From: Saprospiraceae bacterium
GTDB taxonomy: Bacteria > Bacteroidota > Bacteroidia > Chitinophagales > Saprospiraceae
NCBI GenBank assembly: GCA_020628095.1
Contig: JAHDFP010000002.1
Location: 391,815 to 455,814 of the forward strand
DNA: 64,000 nt
Direction: 5' to 3'
Shown here: positions 43,360 to 53,096 of the stretch, piece after piece
How the letters are laid out: each line of letters begins with the position of its first letter
Numbering within the stretch: position 1 is the stretch's first letter
Translations under genes and position numbers: made by a program
Notes under the pieces: generated by a model
What the model saw: the letters and a program-made list of their open reading frames with translations, nothing else
Told to the model about the DNA's origin: nothing
Databases searched by the model: none

Positions 43360-44988
43360 CTAAGGCTTAAGAAGTGACTGATACTTATTGCCATCTCTGA
43401 GCAAAGCTATAGCGGCGTCTATTTCCTCATCATCTTTTAGCTTTTGGAAAACTTTTCCTTTTTGCAGATGGGTTCTTGTTGCCATTTGCAGCTCTATCTC
43501 GTCTATTATGTCCTCTTTATATTGATCTAAGGCTGTTGACTTTTCTGTGCTTATTTTTTGTTCTATGAGCTTAATATCCTGTAGGATATTTTGGTTGGAG
43601 CTTTTGTCCAGATTAGATTTGAGTTCGGCTAGTAACTTTTCGTTAGCGGATTCATATTCAAAGTCCTCAGCCTTAACAAAGGCTGTGAATTTTTCGTAAT
43701 CAGAAAAAATAACCTCATCCAGACTATTAGCCGACGTATCTATGGCTAGTCCCATACTATTGACAAACTTGAATATGATGTTTTTTTCATTCAGTTTTTC
43801 TATCACTTCTGGGGTAGTTGGCACTTCGAGTTTCACATCAGGAGATACACCGCCACCATCTAAAACGGTTCTTCCACTTTTAGTTTTATACTTAGCTCTT
43901 TGCGCGTCAGGGATGTCTACAGGTTCGCCATCTTGATATTCTACACTTTGTATACATCTTCCACTGGGTATGTAATACTTGGATGTGGTGAGCTTGAGTC
44001 GGGAATTATACCCCACCTCCTGCGTATTTTGTACCAGACCTTTTCCATAAGACTTTTGTCCCATCAGTACGCCTCTATCCATATCCTGAATAACGCCTGA
44101 CACAATCTCCGAGGCTGAGGCCGAAGATTTGTCGATCAGAACAACTAATGGAATCTCCAGATCTAATGGCTGCGCCAGTGTTTTATAGCTTACATTTCGA
44201 TCTTTGACTTTGCTCTTTACGCTGACCACTTCGAGATTTTGGGGTACAAAGATGTTGGATACTGCGATGGCTTCTCGCAACAGTCCACCACCATTTCCTC
44301 GTAGATCAAGGATGAGCCCTTTGATATTATTGTTTTCATTCTTTAGCTCACGGATGGCTTTACGTATATTTTTACCAGCATCCATAGTGAAGGTAGATAG
44401 TGCCACATAGCCATAATCTTTATCCACAAATCCCGAATAAGGTACGTTAGGCACACTCACTTGACTTCTGGTGACATTAACATCGAATGGAGGCTCGTTC
44501 CCCCTTTTAATTTTAAATCTTACATCCGTGCCTGGTATTCCTCGGAAGAATCTTGTAACCTCCTCCTGTGTTTTGCCATCCGTAGAGCTTCCCTCTATGG
44601 CAATGATTTGATCTCCAGCTTGTAATCCAGCTTTGAGTACTGCACTATTAGCATAAGGCTCATCAATTGTCACATAACCGTCTACCATCTTTACTGTAGA
44701 GCCGATGCCTTGATATTTTCCTTCTGTATTGATTCTATAGCTCTCTACTTGAGATTCAGAAATGTAGTTAGTATAAGGATCGAGAGAATTGACCATCGCG
44801 TCTATACCTATACGCATCAGTTGGCTTGGGTCTAAGTCATCCACATAATCCGCGTTGAGTGTTTTATAGACGTTGACGAATATTTCTATATTCTTGGCGA
44901 TTTCGAACAGTCTGTCATTCTGTACAGTGGTCGCAGAAATACAAATCACGGCGGTTACAATAAGTCCAAGTCTCTTTATACGATGCAT
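43360..44988 (-). CDS. ctpA: C-terminal processing peptidase CtpA (S41 family)
   Basis: A 542-residue envelope protease. Signal peptide at 1-20 (hydrophobic IVTAVICISATTV). A PDZ domain lies at about 85-165 (VKMVDGYVTIDEPYANSAV region), followed by the S41 catalytic core: LDLRGNGGG near residue 230, the Ser loop KSSASASEIVSGVIQD near 290 and the Lys in GQKSYGKGLVQ. A helical C-terminal extension of about 140 residues follows. Such proteases trim or degrade periplasmic proteins. It is followed by tsaB in the same frame and strand. A second, longer S41 protease (Prc type) is at 54393. Confidence 0.93.
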   Translation of the reverse strand: MHRIKRLGLIVTAVICISATTVQNDRLFEIAKNIEIFVNVYKTLNADYVDDLDPSQLMRIGIDAMVNSLDPYTNYISESQVESYRINTEGKYQGIGSTVKMVDGYVTIDEPYANSAVLKAGLQAGDQIIAIEGSSTDGKTQEEVTRFFRGIPGTDVRFKIKRGNEPPFDVNVTRSQVSVPNVPYSGFVDKDYGYVALSTFTMDAGKNIRKAIRELKNENNNIKGLILDLRGNGGGLLREAIAVSNIFVPQNLEVVSVKSKVKDRNVSYKTLAQPLDLEIPLVVLIDKSSASASEIVSGVIQDMDRGVLMGQKSYGKGLVQNTQEVGYNSRLKLTTSKYYIPSGRCIQSVEYQDGEPVDIPDAQRAKYKTKSGRTVLDGGGVSPDVKLEVPTTPEVIEKLNEKNIIFKFVNSMGLAIDTSANSLDEVIFSDYEKFTAFVKAEDFEYESANEKLLAELKSNLDKSSNQNILQDIKLIEQKISTEKSTALDQYKEDIIDEIELQMATRTHLQKGKVFQKLKDDEEIDAAIALLRDGNKYQSLLKP

Positions 44989-45146
44989 GCTATCTTTTTA
45001 AGATTCAATATGGGTAAATAACGAAAAAGTCTGGATAAGAATTTTGATCTCCATTCTCATAATTAAAAATAGAGCAATTCGGTTCAATCTAAAAGTAAAA
45101 TCTATAACCTGCCCAGAATTAACAACTCCTTGAGACTTCTTCTTGT

Positions 45147-48100
45147 CTAATTATTACAGTCTTCTATCTTGATGGTAAATTGACTCCCAAAACCTACCTC
45201 AAATTGTGGTAGCAATTCTACATAGTTACCCGCTTTATATTCTATGATAGAACCTCCTGATATCGTGTTGTTCGCTTGGATAAAGTCGGCAACACTGATG
45301 GTCTGTACTTCCCCATTGATATAATCCATGGTTACAAATGCGGAGGCCTCACAATCAGATTTAATAAAAAATTGGCCCTCGCCACCAAAATCGCAGGCTG
45401 AGAATACGTAATACTCGGAGTTCGTATTACTCAAAGTACATTCGTCAGTCCATATATTGTGATGATTGTTTTCTGATCTAGAAATCAATGTGTAAGCGGA
45501 GCTATTATTAGTCGCACCAGAGGATGGAGAAGTAAATGGATCATCCAGACTCAGATGGGTGATTGCCGTAAAGCCTGAATTACCATAATTATTGATTACC
45601 CAATAGGAATTGAGATTTTCGTTATTGTCCGTTGGTGGTTTTGGTAGACCGTTTATTCTTGTCACGTAGACGTCGCCATTGGGATAACTACCTGATCCAT
45701 ATTCTATGATGGCGTTCGCATTAGAAAAATTGTATACACCAGCATTTCCGACAAAATGAGAATCCGAACCTCCTTTACCAAAAGGTGCATTACAAACTGT
45801 ATACGTTACTCCATTGTTAATAGAGCCATGACGACTTCCTATCTTGTCTAAGACAGTAGATCCACCTTGATTAAATTGGTAATAGGCTACAAAGTCTTGA
45901 TCTGTTAATAAGGACTCTTTAGTTAGGTGTCTGTAGGATCTTATTTCGATCTCTGATAAGGATCTATTCCATATTGCGACCTCGTCTATTTCGCCATTAT
46001 AGTTTCGGCTTGTCCAACCTTTATAACTTCCTATTTTTATGGTTTCTAGTAGAACGGGACTGATGGCAATATTATGAGTGACACCGATGCCATTGAGATA
46101 TAAGGTGATACCATTAGGTGTTGCCACTAGAGCGATGTGCGACCATTCGTTAGTCGGTACAACGAGGTTGCTATCCCACCACCACTCTCCACCTGGCCAG
46201 TGATATCCTAAGGTATTATTGGATTCTCTAAAATTAATACCAGCCGCAGAGGCATCATTCATTAAGATACTACTATAATCACTTTGGATGCCATTGGGCT
46301 TTATCCACGCCGTCATAGTAAAATTATTAGTCGTCACACCGAAATGTGGGAGTTGGACATATTCTGGTGCATTGTCTAGATTTAGCGCCAGTCCTTGTAT
46401 GGTATCTATGCTACAGTTGTTTTCTAGGTGTAGCATGTTGTTATGTACCGCTACACTGCTATTTCCAGATCCATCGGTGGCTGTCAAGGTCACGCTATAG
46501 TCCCCTGCTGTGCCGAGTAATATCTTTGGATTACGTATGGTATTATTATCTATGAAGGCAGGAGCAGGTGCAATAGCCCAATGCCACGAGGCATTAGCCT
46601 GATCTATTATAGAATGAGACTCCAGCTGTATGGTGTCTCTACCGCAATATATGGTATCGGATTCTGTGATTGCATGTGCAATCGGTGCAAAGTTCTGCGG
46701 CATGTCTATTTGCCAGATACCGCGCCCAGAGGTGGCAATTCTTACTTTTTGATCTCTATAGAACAGGTCTATGGCTAATGGATTGATTATAGTCGGTAAT
46801 CCGCTGCTATAATCTGTCCAGCCAGAATTTTCGACATAATAGAAGCCCTCGTTAGTCAAGGCATATACGAGTCCGTTAGATCCGCCATGATATTTTATAT
46901 CCACCACATCTTGTCCATTAAGGATGGCATCGGATCTGTTGATCCAGGAGACACCACCATTGAGACTTCTATATATTTTCTGACCATTGCCTCCGTGTAC
47001 TGCAGCGACCCAGACTTCGTTGGCATCGCTAGGGTTAGTGGTTATCTGAAATCTTCTTCTATTATTGCTCGGTACCTGGGTCAGTTGACTCCAGCTATTC
47101 CCCCCATCTGTTGTCTTATGCACTTCGCACCAATCCCAATATCCACCACCAGGTTGGAATACAGCATATATAATATCAGGATTGCTACGACATATTTCTA
47201 ATTCTAACACACGACCTGCTCCAAAATCATGCATAACCTCCCAAGTGGCGCCACCGTCAAAAGACTTCCATATAATAGAGTCCTTACCTGCAATCATGTG
47301 ATCTGAGTACAAAGGATAATGATAGATTCCTGAAGAATAGGAGGTAAAATATGATTCGTTAGGGATGATGTTAATAGGATTAAGGTCTGTGGCTGTCCCT
47401 CCTAGATTGTCTGGAATTAATTTGGAGACAGTATATCCAGACCAATATTGGTTAAAGTAGGCATTGCGATTATTCAGTGGATTGACATAGCCTGTGGCTT
47501 CTTCTACACCGCCGACATTATGAGAGTATCCAGGTCCATAGTTTTCATGTATCGCTGTATTTCCGTTATGATACTTTCCACCGACGAGTACATCCTCATT
47601 CCAGCCCGCTCCAAATCCCCAAAAGTTAGAGGCTATGATACCATACTTGGCAGAAGCGTGAGATTGTAGATTATCGCTGGAGTAATTAATACCTCCATCC
47701 GATGCAATCCAGATATCGTTACCGTCCAGATGTATAGCCTGTATATCCGCATGTATGTCTGATAGTCTAGTGCTATTAGCCGCTCCGATACTCAGATAAG
47801 ATACCCCTCCATCATTAGATTCGTTTAATCTAACCGTACCAAACCATAATAAATCAGCATTAGTAGGGGATACCTCCATGTCAAAATTATAATACCCCTG
47901 ATGGTATCCTGACGAGTAGGCGGCCGCATTCCAAGGCATCGTATTAATAGGCGCATAAGGACCGCCGATCTGACCAGACGGTAATGTCCATGCATTGCCT
48001 TCGTTGTCGCTTCTATAGATTCCTATCCAGCCATTATCTCCAGCTTTACTTGATCCTATGAGTGCGGCATACACTCTATTGGGATCATTAGGGCTTACGC

Positions 48101-49115
48101 CGATTTTGCCCCCATTTTCGACGGCTTCCGAGATGACTTGTGGCACGTACCATCCATTAGTCATATTAGTCCAGCTCGATCCATTGTCGGTAGACTTATA
48201 AAACTCGGTTTTGACCAGCGAGGGATTACTTTTTAGTATGTAAATGATGTTACTATTAGTGGGATGAAAATCTATATCCCATATCCTGTCAGAAAATATC
48301 TGTGTCCAATTACTGCCTCCATCTATAGATTCGTATAAACCATTGGCTGCTGCAAGAAAAATATGCATGTCATCATTAGGATCAAATTTGATCTCATCCA
48401 CACCGTCACCGACAAAGAAGTTTTCTGACCATGATGCACCATTGTCCGTAGACCTGTATATTCTGGAATTTCCGCTTATATAGATTGTATTTTGCTGAGT
48501 GGGGTGTAAGGCGACGGCGGTGATGCCGTTAGAGAAGACTTCGTTTTTTGATACTAAATTCCAGTTAGCCCCCTTGTCAGTTGTCAAAAAGACCCCACCA
48601 CTTTCTGTACCGCAGACCAACTTCTGACTATTATATAAGGCTTGATCTATGGAATATACATTGGCATGATTAGAATAGGGTGTCGTTGTACCATTCTTAT
48701 ATGTCTCGAATGGACCAATGCTCTCCCAAGTATTCATCATACTTTTTTGAGAAGCCTTGGCTTTGAGTTTTTCAAAATAAACCTCTTCTTCAGATTGCGT
48801 TTTGAATCTAATTTTGGCTTTTTCAGTTAAGTGCTTTTCGGCCGCCCTTGCCCATCTCTTGTAGTTTTGGGTATGTATATTTTTGATAAAAGGATTCTGT
48901 TTGTAGTATTTATTATACTGATCAATTACTTCTGACACATCTGGGTCGTCAGAGTACATTAGCTGTGCCCAATCTGGTGCACTCTTTATACTATGTGGAT
49001 CAGGTAGTACCTTCAGTAGCTTATGATGATCCTGAGCTGTTATTAGATTAGCGCAAAAGAAAAATAGAATGATTGGAAGTGCTCGGTTCGTAATAAGTGA
49101 TACTCCTTGTGACAT
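45147..49115 (-). CDS. Large secreted BNR-repeat/PKD/LamG protein with coathanger-like C-terminus
   Basis: A 1322-residue protein. Start set at ATG 49115, which gives a signal peptide ending LITAQ; a TTG two codons earlier is less likely. Residues about 130-800 are sortilin/BNR-type propeller blades (repeated SxDxGxxW motifs such as RSTDNGASW, ESIDGGSNW, KTTDGGNSW). A PKD-like domain (about 825-915) is followed by a LamG-type concanavalin fold (about 930-1080; NFTMTAWIKPNG). The end, with IIEYKAGNYVELLPQFEVGFGS and a final Cys near the C-terminus (quoted in part: ELLPQFEVGFGSQFTI), resembles the three-coathanger stack domain, not a T9SS CTD. Likely a surface glycan or protein binding protein. 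Confidence 0.87.
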   Translation of the reverse strand: MSQGVSLITNRALPIILFFFCANLITAQDHHKLLKVLPDPHSIKSAPDWAQLMYSDDPDVSEVIDQYNKYYKQNPFIKNIHTQNYKRWARAAEKHLTEKAKIRFKTQSEEEVYFEKLKAKASQKSMMNTWESIGPFETYKNGTTTPYSNHANVYSIDQALYNSQKLVCGTESGGVFLTTDKGANWNLVSKNEVFSNGITAVALHPTQQNTIYISGNSRIYRSTDNGASWSENFFVGDGVDEIKFDPNDDMHIFLAAANGLYESIDGGSNWTQIFSDRIWDIDFHPTNSNIIYILKSNPSLVKTEFYKSTDNGSSWTNMTNGWYVPQVISEAVENGGKIGVSPNDPNRVYAALIGSSKAGDNGWIGIYRSDNEGNAWTLPSGQIGGPYAPINTMPWNAAAYSSGYHQGYYNFDMEVSPTNADLLWFGTVRLNESNDGGVSYLSIGAANSTRLSDIHADIQAIHLDGNDIWIASDGGINYSSDNLQSHASAKYGIIASNFWGFGAGWNEDVLVGGKYHNGNTAIHENYGPGYSHNVGGVEEATGYVNPLNNRNAYFNQYWSGYTVSKLIPDNLGGTATDLNPINIIPNESYFTSYSSGIYHYPLYSDHMIAGKDSIIWKSFDGGATWEVMHDFGAGRVLELEICRSNPDIIYAVFQPGGGYWDWCEVHKTTDGGNSWSQLTQVPSNNRRRFQITTNPSDANEVWVAAVHGGNGQKIYRSLNGGVSWINRSDAILNGQDVVDIKYHGGSNGLVYALTNEGFYYVENSGWTDYSSGLPTIINPLAIDLFYRDQKVRIATSGRGIWQIDMPQNFAPIAHAITESDTIYCGRDTIQLESHSIIDQANASWHWAIAPAPAFIDNNTIRNPKILLGTAGDYSVTLTATDGSGNSSVAVHNNMLHLENNCSIDTIQGLALNLDNAPEYVQLPHFGVTTNNFTMTAWIKPNGIQSDYSSILMNDASAAGINFRESNNTLGYHWPGGEWWWDSNLVVPTNEWSHIALVATPNGITLYLNGIGVTHNIAISPVLLETIKIGSYKGWTSRNYNGEIDEVAIWNRSLSEIEIRSYRHLTKESLLTDQDFVAYYQFNQGGSTVLDKIGSRHGSINNGVTYTVCNAPFGKGGSDSHFVGNAGVYNFSNANAIIEYGSGSYPNGDVYVTRINGLPKPPTDNNENLNSYWVINNYGNSGFTAITHLSLDDPFTSPSSGATNNSSAYTLISRSENNHHNIWTDECTLSNTNSEYYVFSACDFGGEGQFFIKSDCEASAFVTMDYINGEVQTISVADFIQANNTISGGSIIEYKAGNYVELLPQFEVGFGSQFTIKIEDCNN

Positions 49116-49118
49116 ATC

Positions 49119-49126
49119 CAAATATA
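49119..49126 (-). promoter_or_regulatory. -7 box directly before the BNR/LamG gene
   Basis: TATATTTG on the minus strand matches TAnnTTTG perfectly and ends 3 nt before the ATG at 49115. If used, the messenger would be leaderless or nearly so. Confidence 0.4.
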
Positions 49127-49193
49127 ATCATTCGCGGAGAATGTTGTCTGTCTGATAATGGCTGGAACTTGACTTAAGGAATTAACAGGAAAT

Positions 49194-49228
49194 AAGAGCC
49201 GAGAATGCGATGTATACTCTCGACTCTT
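49194..49228 (-). terminator. Hairpin after the lipoprotein gene
   Basis: AAGAGCCGAGA (49194-49204) pairs with TCTCGACTCTT (49218-49228) with one mismatch. It lies 13 nt beyond the stop of the minus-strand lipoprotein gene. The T-run is short, so it is a moderate terminator. Confidence 0.5.
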
Positions 49229-49240
49229 AATACTTTATAC

Positions 49241-49903
49241 TTATTCTGTAAGAAGAGTGGTTATTTCTTCTGTGTCATCTTTTATCTGTCTTTTGATTCC
49301 TTCTAAGGCTTTTTTGAATGCCAGTGCATGTGCCAGTCTTTTTGCATCATACTTAGTGTAGCCATGATACATGGCCATTTTAGCCTCGCCATAGCCTATA
49401 TCTGAGTAACTGCCTACTATGGTATCATTCATATCATATATATCCACGATCAGTTCTATCTCATCTCGATAGATAGAGGCTGGATAACCGAAGAGATTAG
49501 CGATACCTAATGTAAAAATGGAAATCACTGGATTCCAATATGAGGTAATACCTCTGGTACGCATGCCAATCCGACAGACGGCGATCCCCTTAGTTTCACC
49601 TGTGCTCTCTGATATGTTATGGATTATTTCTCGGTTATAGATTTTGCGTGTATCTATTTCTGTGCGTTTAAGGTTAGACCTTTCTCTTAATTCGTTTTCC
49701 AGATTATATCGACCACTGATCACATTAGCCGCCGTACCATAGATGTCAACATAGTGCGTCCCAAAACTTCTGGTGTCAAACTCTGGTTCGAGTGGTGGAA
49801 GTCTGTTTTCTAGTCTCCGACCTTCAGGTATAGAAGACAGATGAAAACTTTTACATGATGCTAAGCAAAACACAAGGGTGGAAAGTAAAATGATGTTTTT
49901 CAT
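49241..49903 (-). CDS. Lipoprotein of unknown function
   Basis: A 220-residue protein starting at ATG 49903 (an ATG three codons earlier is possible). The signal ends in the lipobox CLASC, so it is a lipoprotein, likely in the outer membrane or periplasm. The mature part has mixed alpha/beta character with two hydrophobic patches (FTLGIANLFGYPASIY) and a C-terminal helical, Lys/Glu-rich region. The segment DEIELIVDIYDMNDTIVGSYSD (quoted in part: ELIVDIYDMND) suggests a beta-sandwich. I do not recognise the family. Its terminator is at 49194-49228. Confidence 0.8.
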   Translation of the reverse strand: MKNIILLSTLVFCLASCKSFHLSSIPEGRRLENRLPPLEPEFDTRSFGTHYVDIYGTAANVISGRYNLENELRERSNLKRTEIDTRKIYNREIIHNISESTGETKGIAVCRIGMRTRGITSYWNPVISIFTLGIANLFGYPASIYRDEIELIVDIYDMNDTIVGSYSDIGYGEAKMAMYHGYTKYDAKRLAHALAFKKALEGIKRQIKDDTEEITTLLTE

Positions 49904-50031
49904 AATGATCATATTTTTAATTGGGTAATGAGTACTGTCATTATGAGAGATACGAGATCTTATGATTCTGTTTCTGTAGATTAAGACTTTGACGCTATGT
50001 TAACGCCTGAGGTGGGAACTTTAATTGAATA

Positions 50032-50793
50032 TTAAGATTCGGACAAAAATTCTAAAACTAAATTTAGCAATTCGTTGGGCCTCTCTGCATGTATCCAGTG
50101 TCCAGATTCTATAGTTTCGATTTCTACTTTTTTGTAGATTTTTCTGATCTTTTCTATATCCTCATTTGTGATATAGTTAGACTTAGATCCTTTGACGAAT
50201 AAGGTATTAGTAAGGATTTCCTGATCCGATAGGACCCCTGATTTGATGTGTGCATAGTTTTCCCATAAGGCAGAAATATTTGCCTTCCATCTAAACGAAT
50301 TATCCTCGGCCCTTGTAAGATTTTTCAGTAAGAACAGCGTCACGTTCTGGTCTTGCAGTTTCTCATTAACCTTTTGTGCGGCATCCTTTCGACTTACTAC
50401 AGTATTAAGGTCCAGTTGTAAAAGGGTCTCAAATATTTTTTCGTGACCGCCTGAGTATTCCTTAGGAGCGATATCTACTATAACCGACTTGTAGATTTTT
50501 TCTGGATAATCTTGTTGGAATTGCATGACTGTTTTTCCTCCCATAGAATGACCAATCAAATGGCAGTGCTCTATCTGCATACTCTCCAACAAATCGTTTA
50601 GATCTTGGCTGAGTAAGGAATAAGAGAACTCCTCTGAGTGAAAGGACTTGCCATGATTACGTTGGTCTATACTGATGACTCGATAATCTTCCGACAACTT
50701 TCTGGCAAAAGAATGCCAGTTATCTAGCATGCCTAATAAGCCATGCAGTATGATAACAGGAAATCCTTCTCCGTATTCTTTGTAGTTGAGCAT
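50032..50793 (-). CDS. Alpha/beta-hydrolase (YbfF-like esterase)
   Basis: A 253-residue alpha/beta-hydrolase. Oxyanion segment [11 protein letters not shown] near residue 17, QRNHGKS near 45, nucleophile elbow GHSMGGK with Ser83, and the C-terminal SGHWIHAE with His near residue 235 complete the fold. No signal peptide, so cytoplasmic. Family members hydrolyse small esters or acyl-CoA; YbfF is a typical relative. The gene is divergent from uvrB with 58 nt between the starts. Substrate unknown. Confidence 0.92.
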   Translation of the reverse strand: MLNYKEYGEGFPVIILHGLLGMLDNWHSFARKLSEDYRVISIDQRNHGKSFHSEEFSYSLLSQDLNDLLESMQIEHCHLIGHSMGGKTVMQFQQDYPEKIYKSVIVDIAPKEYSGGHEKIFETLLQLDLNTVVSRKDAAQKVNEKLQDQNVTLFLLKNLTRAEDNSFRWKANISALWENYAHIKSGVLSDQEILTNTLFVKGSKSNYITNEDIEKIRKIYKKVEIETIESGHWIHAERPNELLNLVLEFLSES

Positions 50794-50836
50794 GATCTAT
50801 TCGAGTTTAGTTCTGTTATATAATACCTCTAAGCTA

Positions 50837-50844
50837 TATCTTTG
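50837..50844 (+). promoter_or_regulatory. -7 box directly before uvrB
   Basis: TATCTTTG is a perfect TAnnTTTG box ending 7 nt before the ATG at 50852. A messenger started from it would have a leader of only a few bases. No clean TTG at -33. Confidence 0.45.
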
Positions 50845-50851
50845 TTCGCTC

Positions 50852-52876
50852 ATGCCATTCAAACTTATATCTAAATATCAACCCACAGGAGATCAACCTC
50901 AGGCGATAGATCAATTAGTCGCTGGTATTAATCAAGGCGAAAGGTCGCAAGTGTTACTTGGTGTGACAGGATCAGGGAAGACTTTTACGATGGCCAATGT
51001 CATAGAACAGGTCAAAAAACCCGTCCTTGTCTTGACTCATAATAAGACTCTGACAGCACAGCTCTATAGTGAGTTTCAAGAGTTTTTTCCGGATAATGCC
51101 GTGGAGTATTTTGTTTCATATTATGATTACTATCAGCCAGAGGCGTACATCTCTCATAATGATACTTACATAGAGAAAGACCTGTCTATCAATGACGAAA
51201 TAGACAAACTGAGACTAAGAGCGACCTCTTCTCTTTTGTCAGGCCGTCGTGATATTATCATCGTGGCCTCAGTCTCCTGTATCTTTGGTATGGGTAATCC
51301 CGAGGATTACAAATCTGGTATCATAAGATTGCAAAAAGGACAGATTTTTTCGCGGAATCAGTTCCTCTATAAGTTGGTAGAGATTCTTTATTCCAGGACA
51401 GAGCGAGACTTTAAGCGCGGCACTTTTAGAGTTAAGGGCGATACGGTGGATATCAATTTGCCTTATGCCGATTATGGTTTTAGAATTGTTTTTTTCGGTG
51501 ACGAAATAGATAGTATAGAACAACTGGAGATAGAGACAGGAAAGCGTATCGGAGCTATAGACTTTGCCGCTATATTTCCTGCTAACCTCTATGTCGCACC
51601 CAGAGATAGATTCAATCATATCATCAAGGATATAGAAGACGAGCTTTTTGGTCACGAAAAATTCTTTGAGCAAGAAGGACGATATATAGAAGCCAAAAGG
51701 ATCAAAGAGCGTGTAACCTTTGATCTAGAGATGATGCGCGAGTTAGGTTATTGCAACGGGATAGAGAATTACTCCAGATTTTTTGATGGTCGTAAGCCTG
51801 GTACTAGGCCGTTTTGCTTATTAGATTATTTTCCTGATGACTATCTGATGGTTATCGACGAAAGCCATGTCACCTTACCACAGGTGCGAGGCATGTGGGG
51901 TGGAGATAGAGCGAGGAAACTTAACTTAGTCAACTTCGGCTTTAGATTGCCTTCGGCCTTGGATAACAGACCACTTAATTTTGGAGAATTCGAGAATCTC
52001 GTCAATCAAATCGTTTATGTGAGTGCCACGCCGGGAGACTACGAACTAGAAGAAACAGAAGGCCTGGTAGTGGAGCAGATTGTCAGACCGACGGGTTTGT
52101 TAGATCCACCTATAGACGTCAGACCGAGCATCAATCAAATAGATGATCTATTAGAAGAAATATCTCTGCGTATCCAACAGGAAGAAAGGGTACTGGTGAC
52201 GACCCTCACTAAGCGTATGGCAGAAGAGCTAACTAAGTATCTTGTCAAGCTAGAGATAAAAGTGCGCTACATACACTCTGAGGTGGATACAATGGATAGG
52301 GTAGAGATCATCCGTGATCTAAGATTAGGGGTGTTTGATGTATTGGTTGGGGTCAACTTATTAAGAGAGGGGCTCGACTTACCAGAGGTTTCTTTAGTGG
52401 CAATATTGGATGCGGATAAGGAAGGTTTTCTTCGTAACAATAGATCACTGACGCAGACGGCGGGTAGAGCGGCTCGTAACGCAAATGGATTAGTAATATT
52501 CTACGCAGATACAATTACGGGCAGCATGCAAGAGACGATAGATGAGACTAATAGACGGCGTACTATCCAGATTGCGTATAACGAAGAGCATGGCATTACA
52601 CCTAAGACGATACATAAGACTAAAGACGAAATCTTAGCGCAGAAATCTATCCTAGATATAAGGGGTAGAAAACATACGGCTTATGTAGAGCCTGATGAAC
52701 TCGATATAGCGGCTGATCCTATTGTAGAGTACATGTCTAAAGATCAACTAGAAAAATCTATTGCCGACACGGAAAGAAAAATGAAAAAGGCTGCCAAAGA
52801 GCTTGATTTTATTACCGCCGCACAATATCGTGACGAATTATTCGCGATGAAAAAGAAGCTCAAGTCATCCGTATAA
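50852..52876 (+). CDS. uvrB: Excinuclease ABC subunit B
   Basis: A 674-residue helicase-like subunit of nucleotide excision repair. Walker A GVTGSGKT is at residues 37-44; the beta-hairpin [11 protein letters not shown] is near 93-103; motif II is MVIDESH; motif [11 protein letters not shown] is near 540; the C-terminal UVR domain ([21 protein letters not shown] in part: [13 protein letters not shown]) binds UvrC. Start set at ATG 50852 ([14 protein letters not shown]), the usual UvrB N-terminus; an in-frame ATG at 50786 would add 22 atypical residues and overlap the divergent hydrolase. A perfect -7 box sits just upstream. Confidence 0.97.
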   Translation: MPFKLISKYQPTGDQPQAIDQLVAGINQGERSQVLLGVTGSGKTFTMANVIEQVKKPVLVLTHNKTLTAQLYSEFQEFFPDNAVEYFVSYYDYYQPEAYISHNDTYIEKDLSINDEIDKLRLRATSSLLSGRRDIIIVASVSCIFGMGNPEDYKSGIIRLQKGQIFSRNQFLYKLVEILYSRTERDFKRGTFRVKGDTVDINLPYADYGFRIVFFGDEIDSIEQLEIETGKRIGAIDFAAIFPANLYVAPRDRFNHIIKDIEDELFGHEKFFEQEGRYIEAKRIKERVTFDLEMMRELGYCNGIENYSRFFDGRKPGTRPFCLLDYFPDDYLMVIDESHVTLPQVRGMWGGDRARKLNLVNFGFRLPSALDNRPLNFGEFENLVNQIVYVSATPGDYELEETEGLVVEQIVRPTGLLDPPIDVRPSINQIDDLLEEISLRIQQEERVLVTTLTKRMAEELTKYLVKLEIKVRYIHSEVDTMDRVEIIRDLRLGVFDVLVGVNLLREGLDLPEVSLVAILDADKEGFLRNNRSLTQTAGRAARNANGLVIFYADTITGSMQETIDETNRRRTIQIAYNEEHGITPKTIHKTKDEILAQKSILDIRGRKHTAYVEPDELDIAADPIVEYMSKDQLEKSIADTERKMKKAAKELDFITAAQYRDELFAMKKKLKSSV

Positions 52877-52905
52877 TAACCAGAGTGCTAAGACGTTATT
52901 TATCA

Positions 52906-52937
52906 ACGCATTTCCTCTATAATTAGATGAAATGCGT
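52906..52937 (+). repeat. Inverted repeat after uvrB
   Basis: ACGCATTTC (52906-52914) pairs with GAAATGCGT (52929-52937), extended by ATC/GAT with one bulged A. It is 30 nt after the uvrB stop. No T-run follows, so it may stabilise the 3' end rather than terminate. Confidence 0.45.
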
Positions 52938-53096
52938 GATATAATAGACGATAAGTTGTGATTAATTTTTAGAATTATAGAAATTACACGTTAATGTTTT
53001 TATAATAGTAAATGACGCCGAAACAATAAATTGTCTATTGACATTACAAGTTGTAAGAGACCCCGTCATACAAACCATTACGAATAAAAGAACTAA

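Noticed and set aside
50786-50851. Upstream in-frame ATG as the uvrB start
   Set aside because: It would add 22 residues not found in UvrB and overlap the divergent hydrolase start; ATG at 50852 gives the normal N-terminus.
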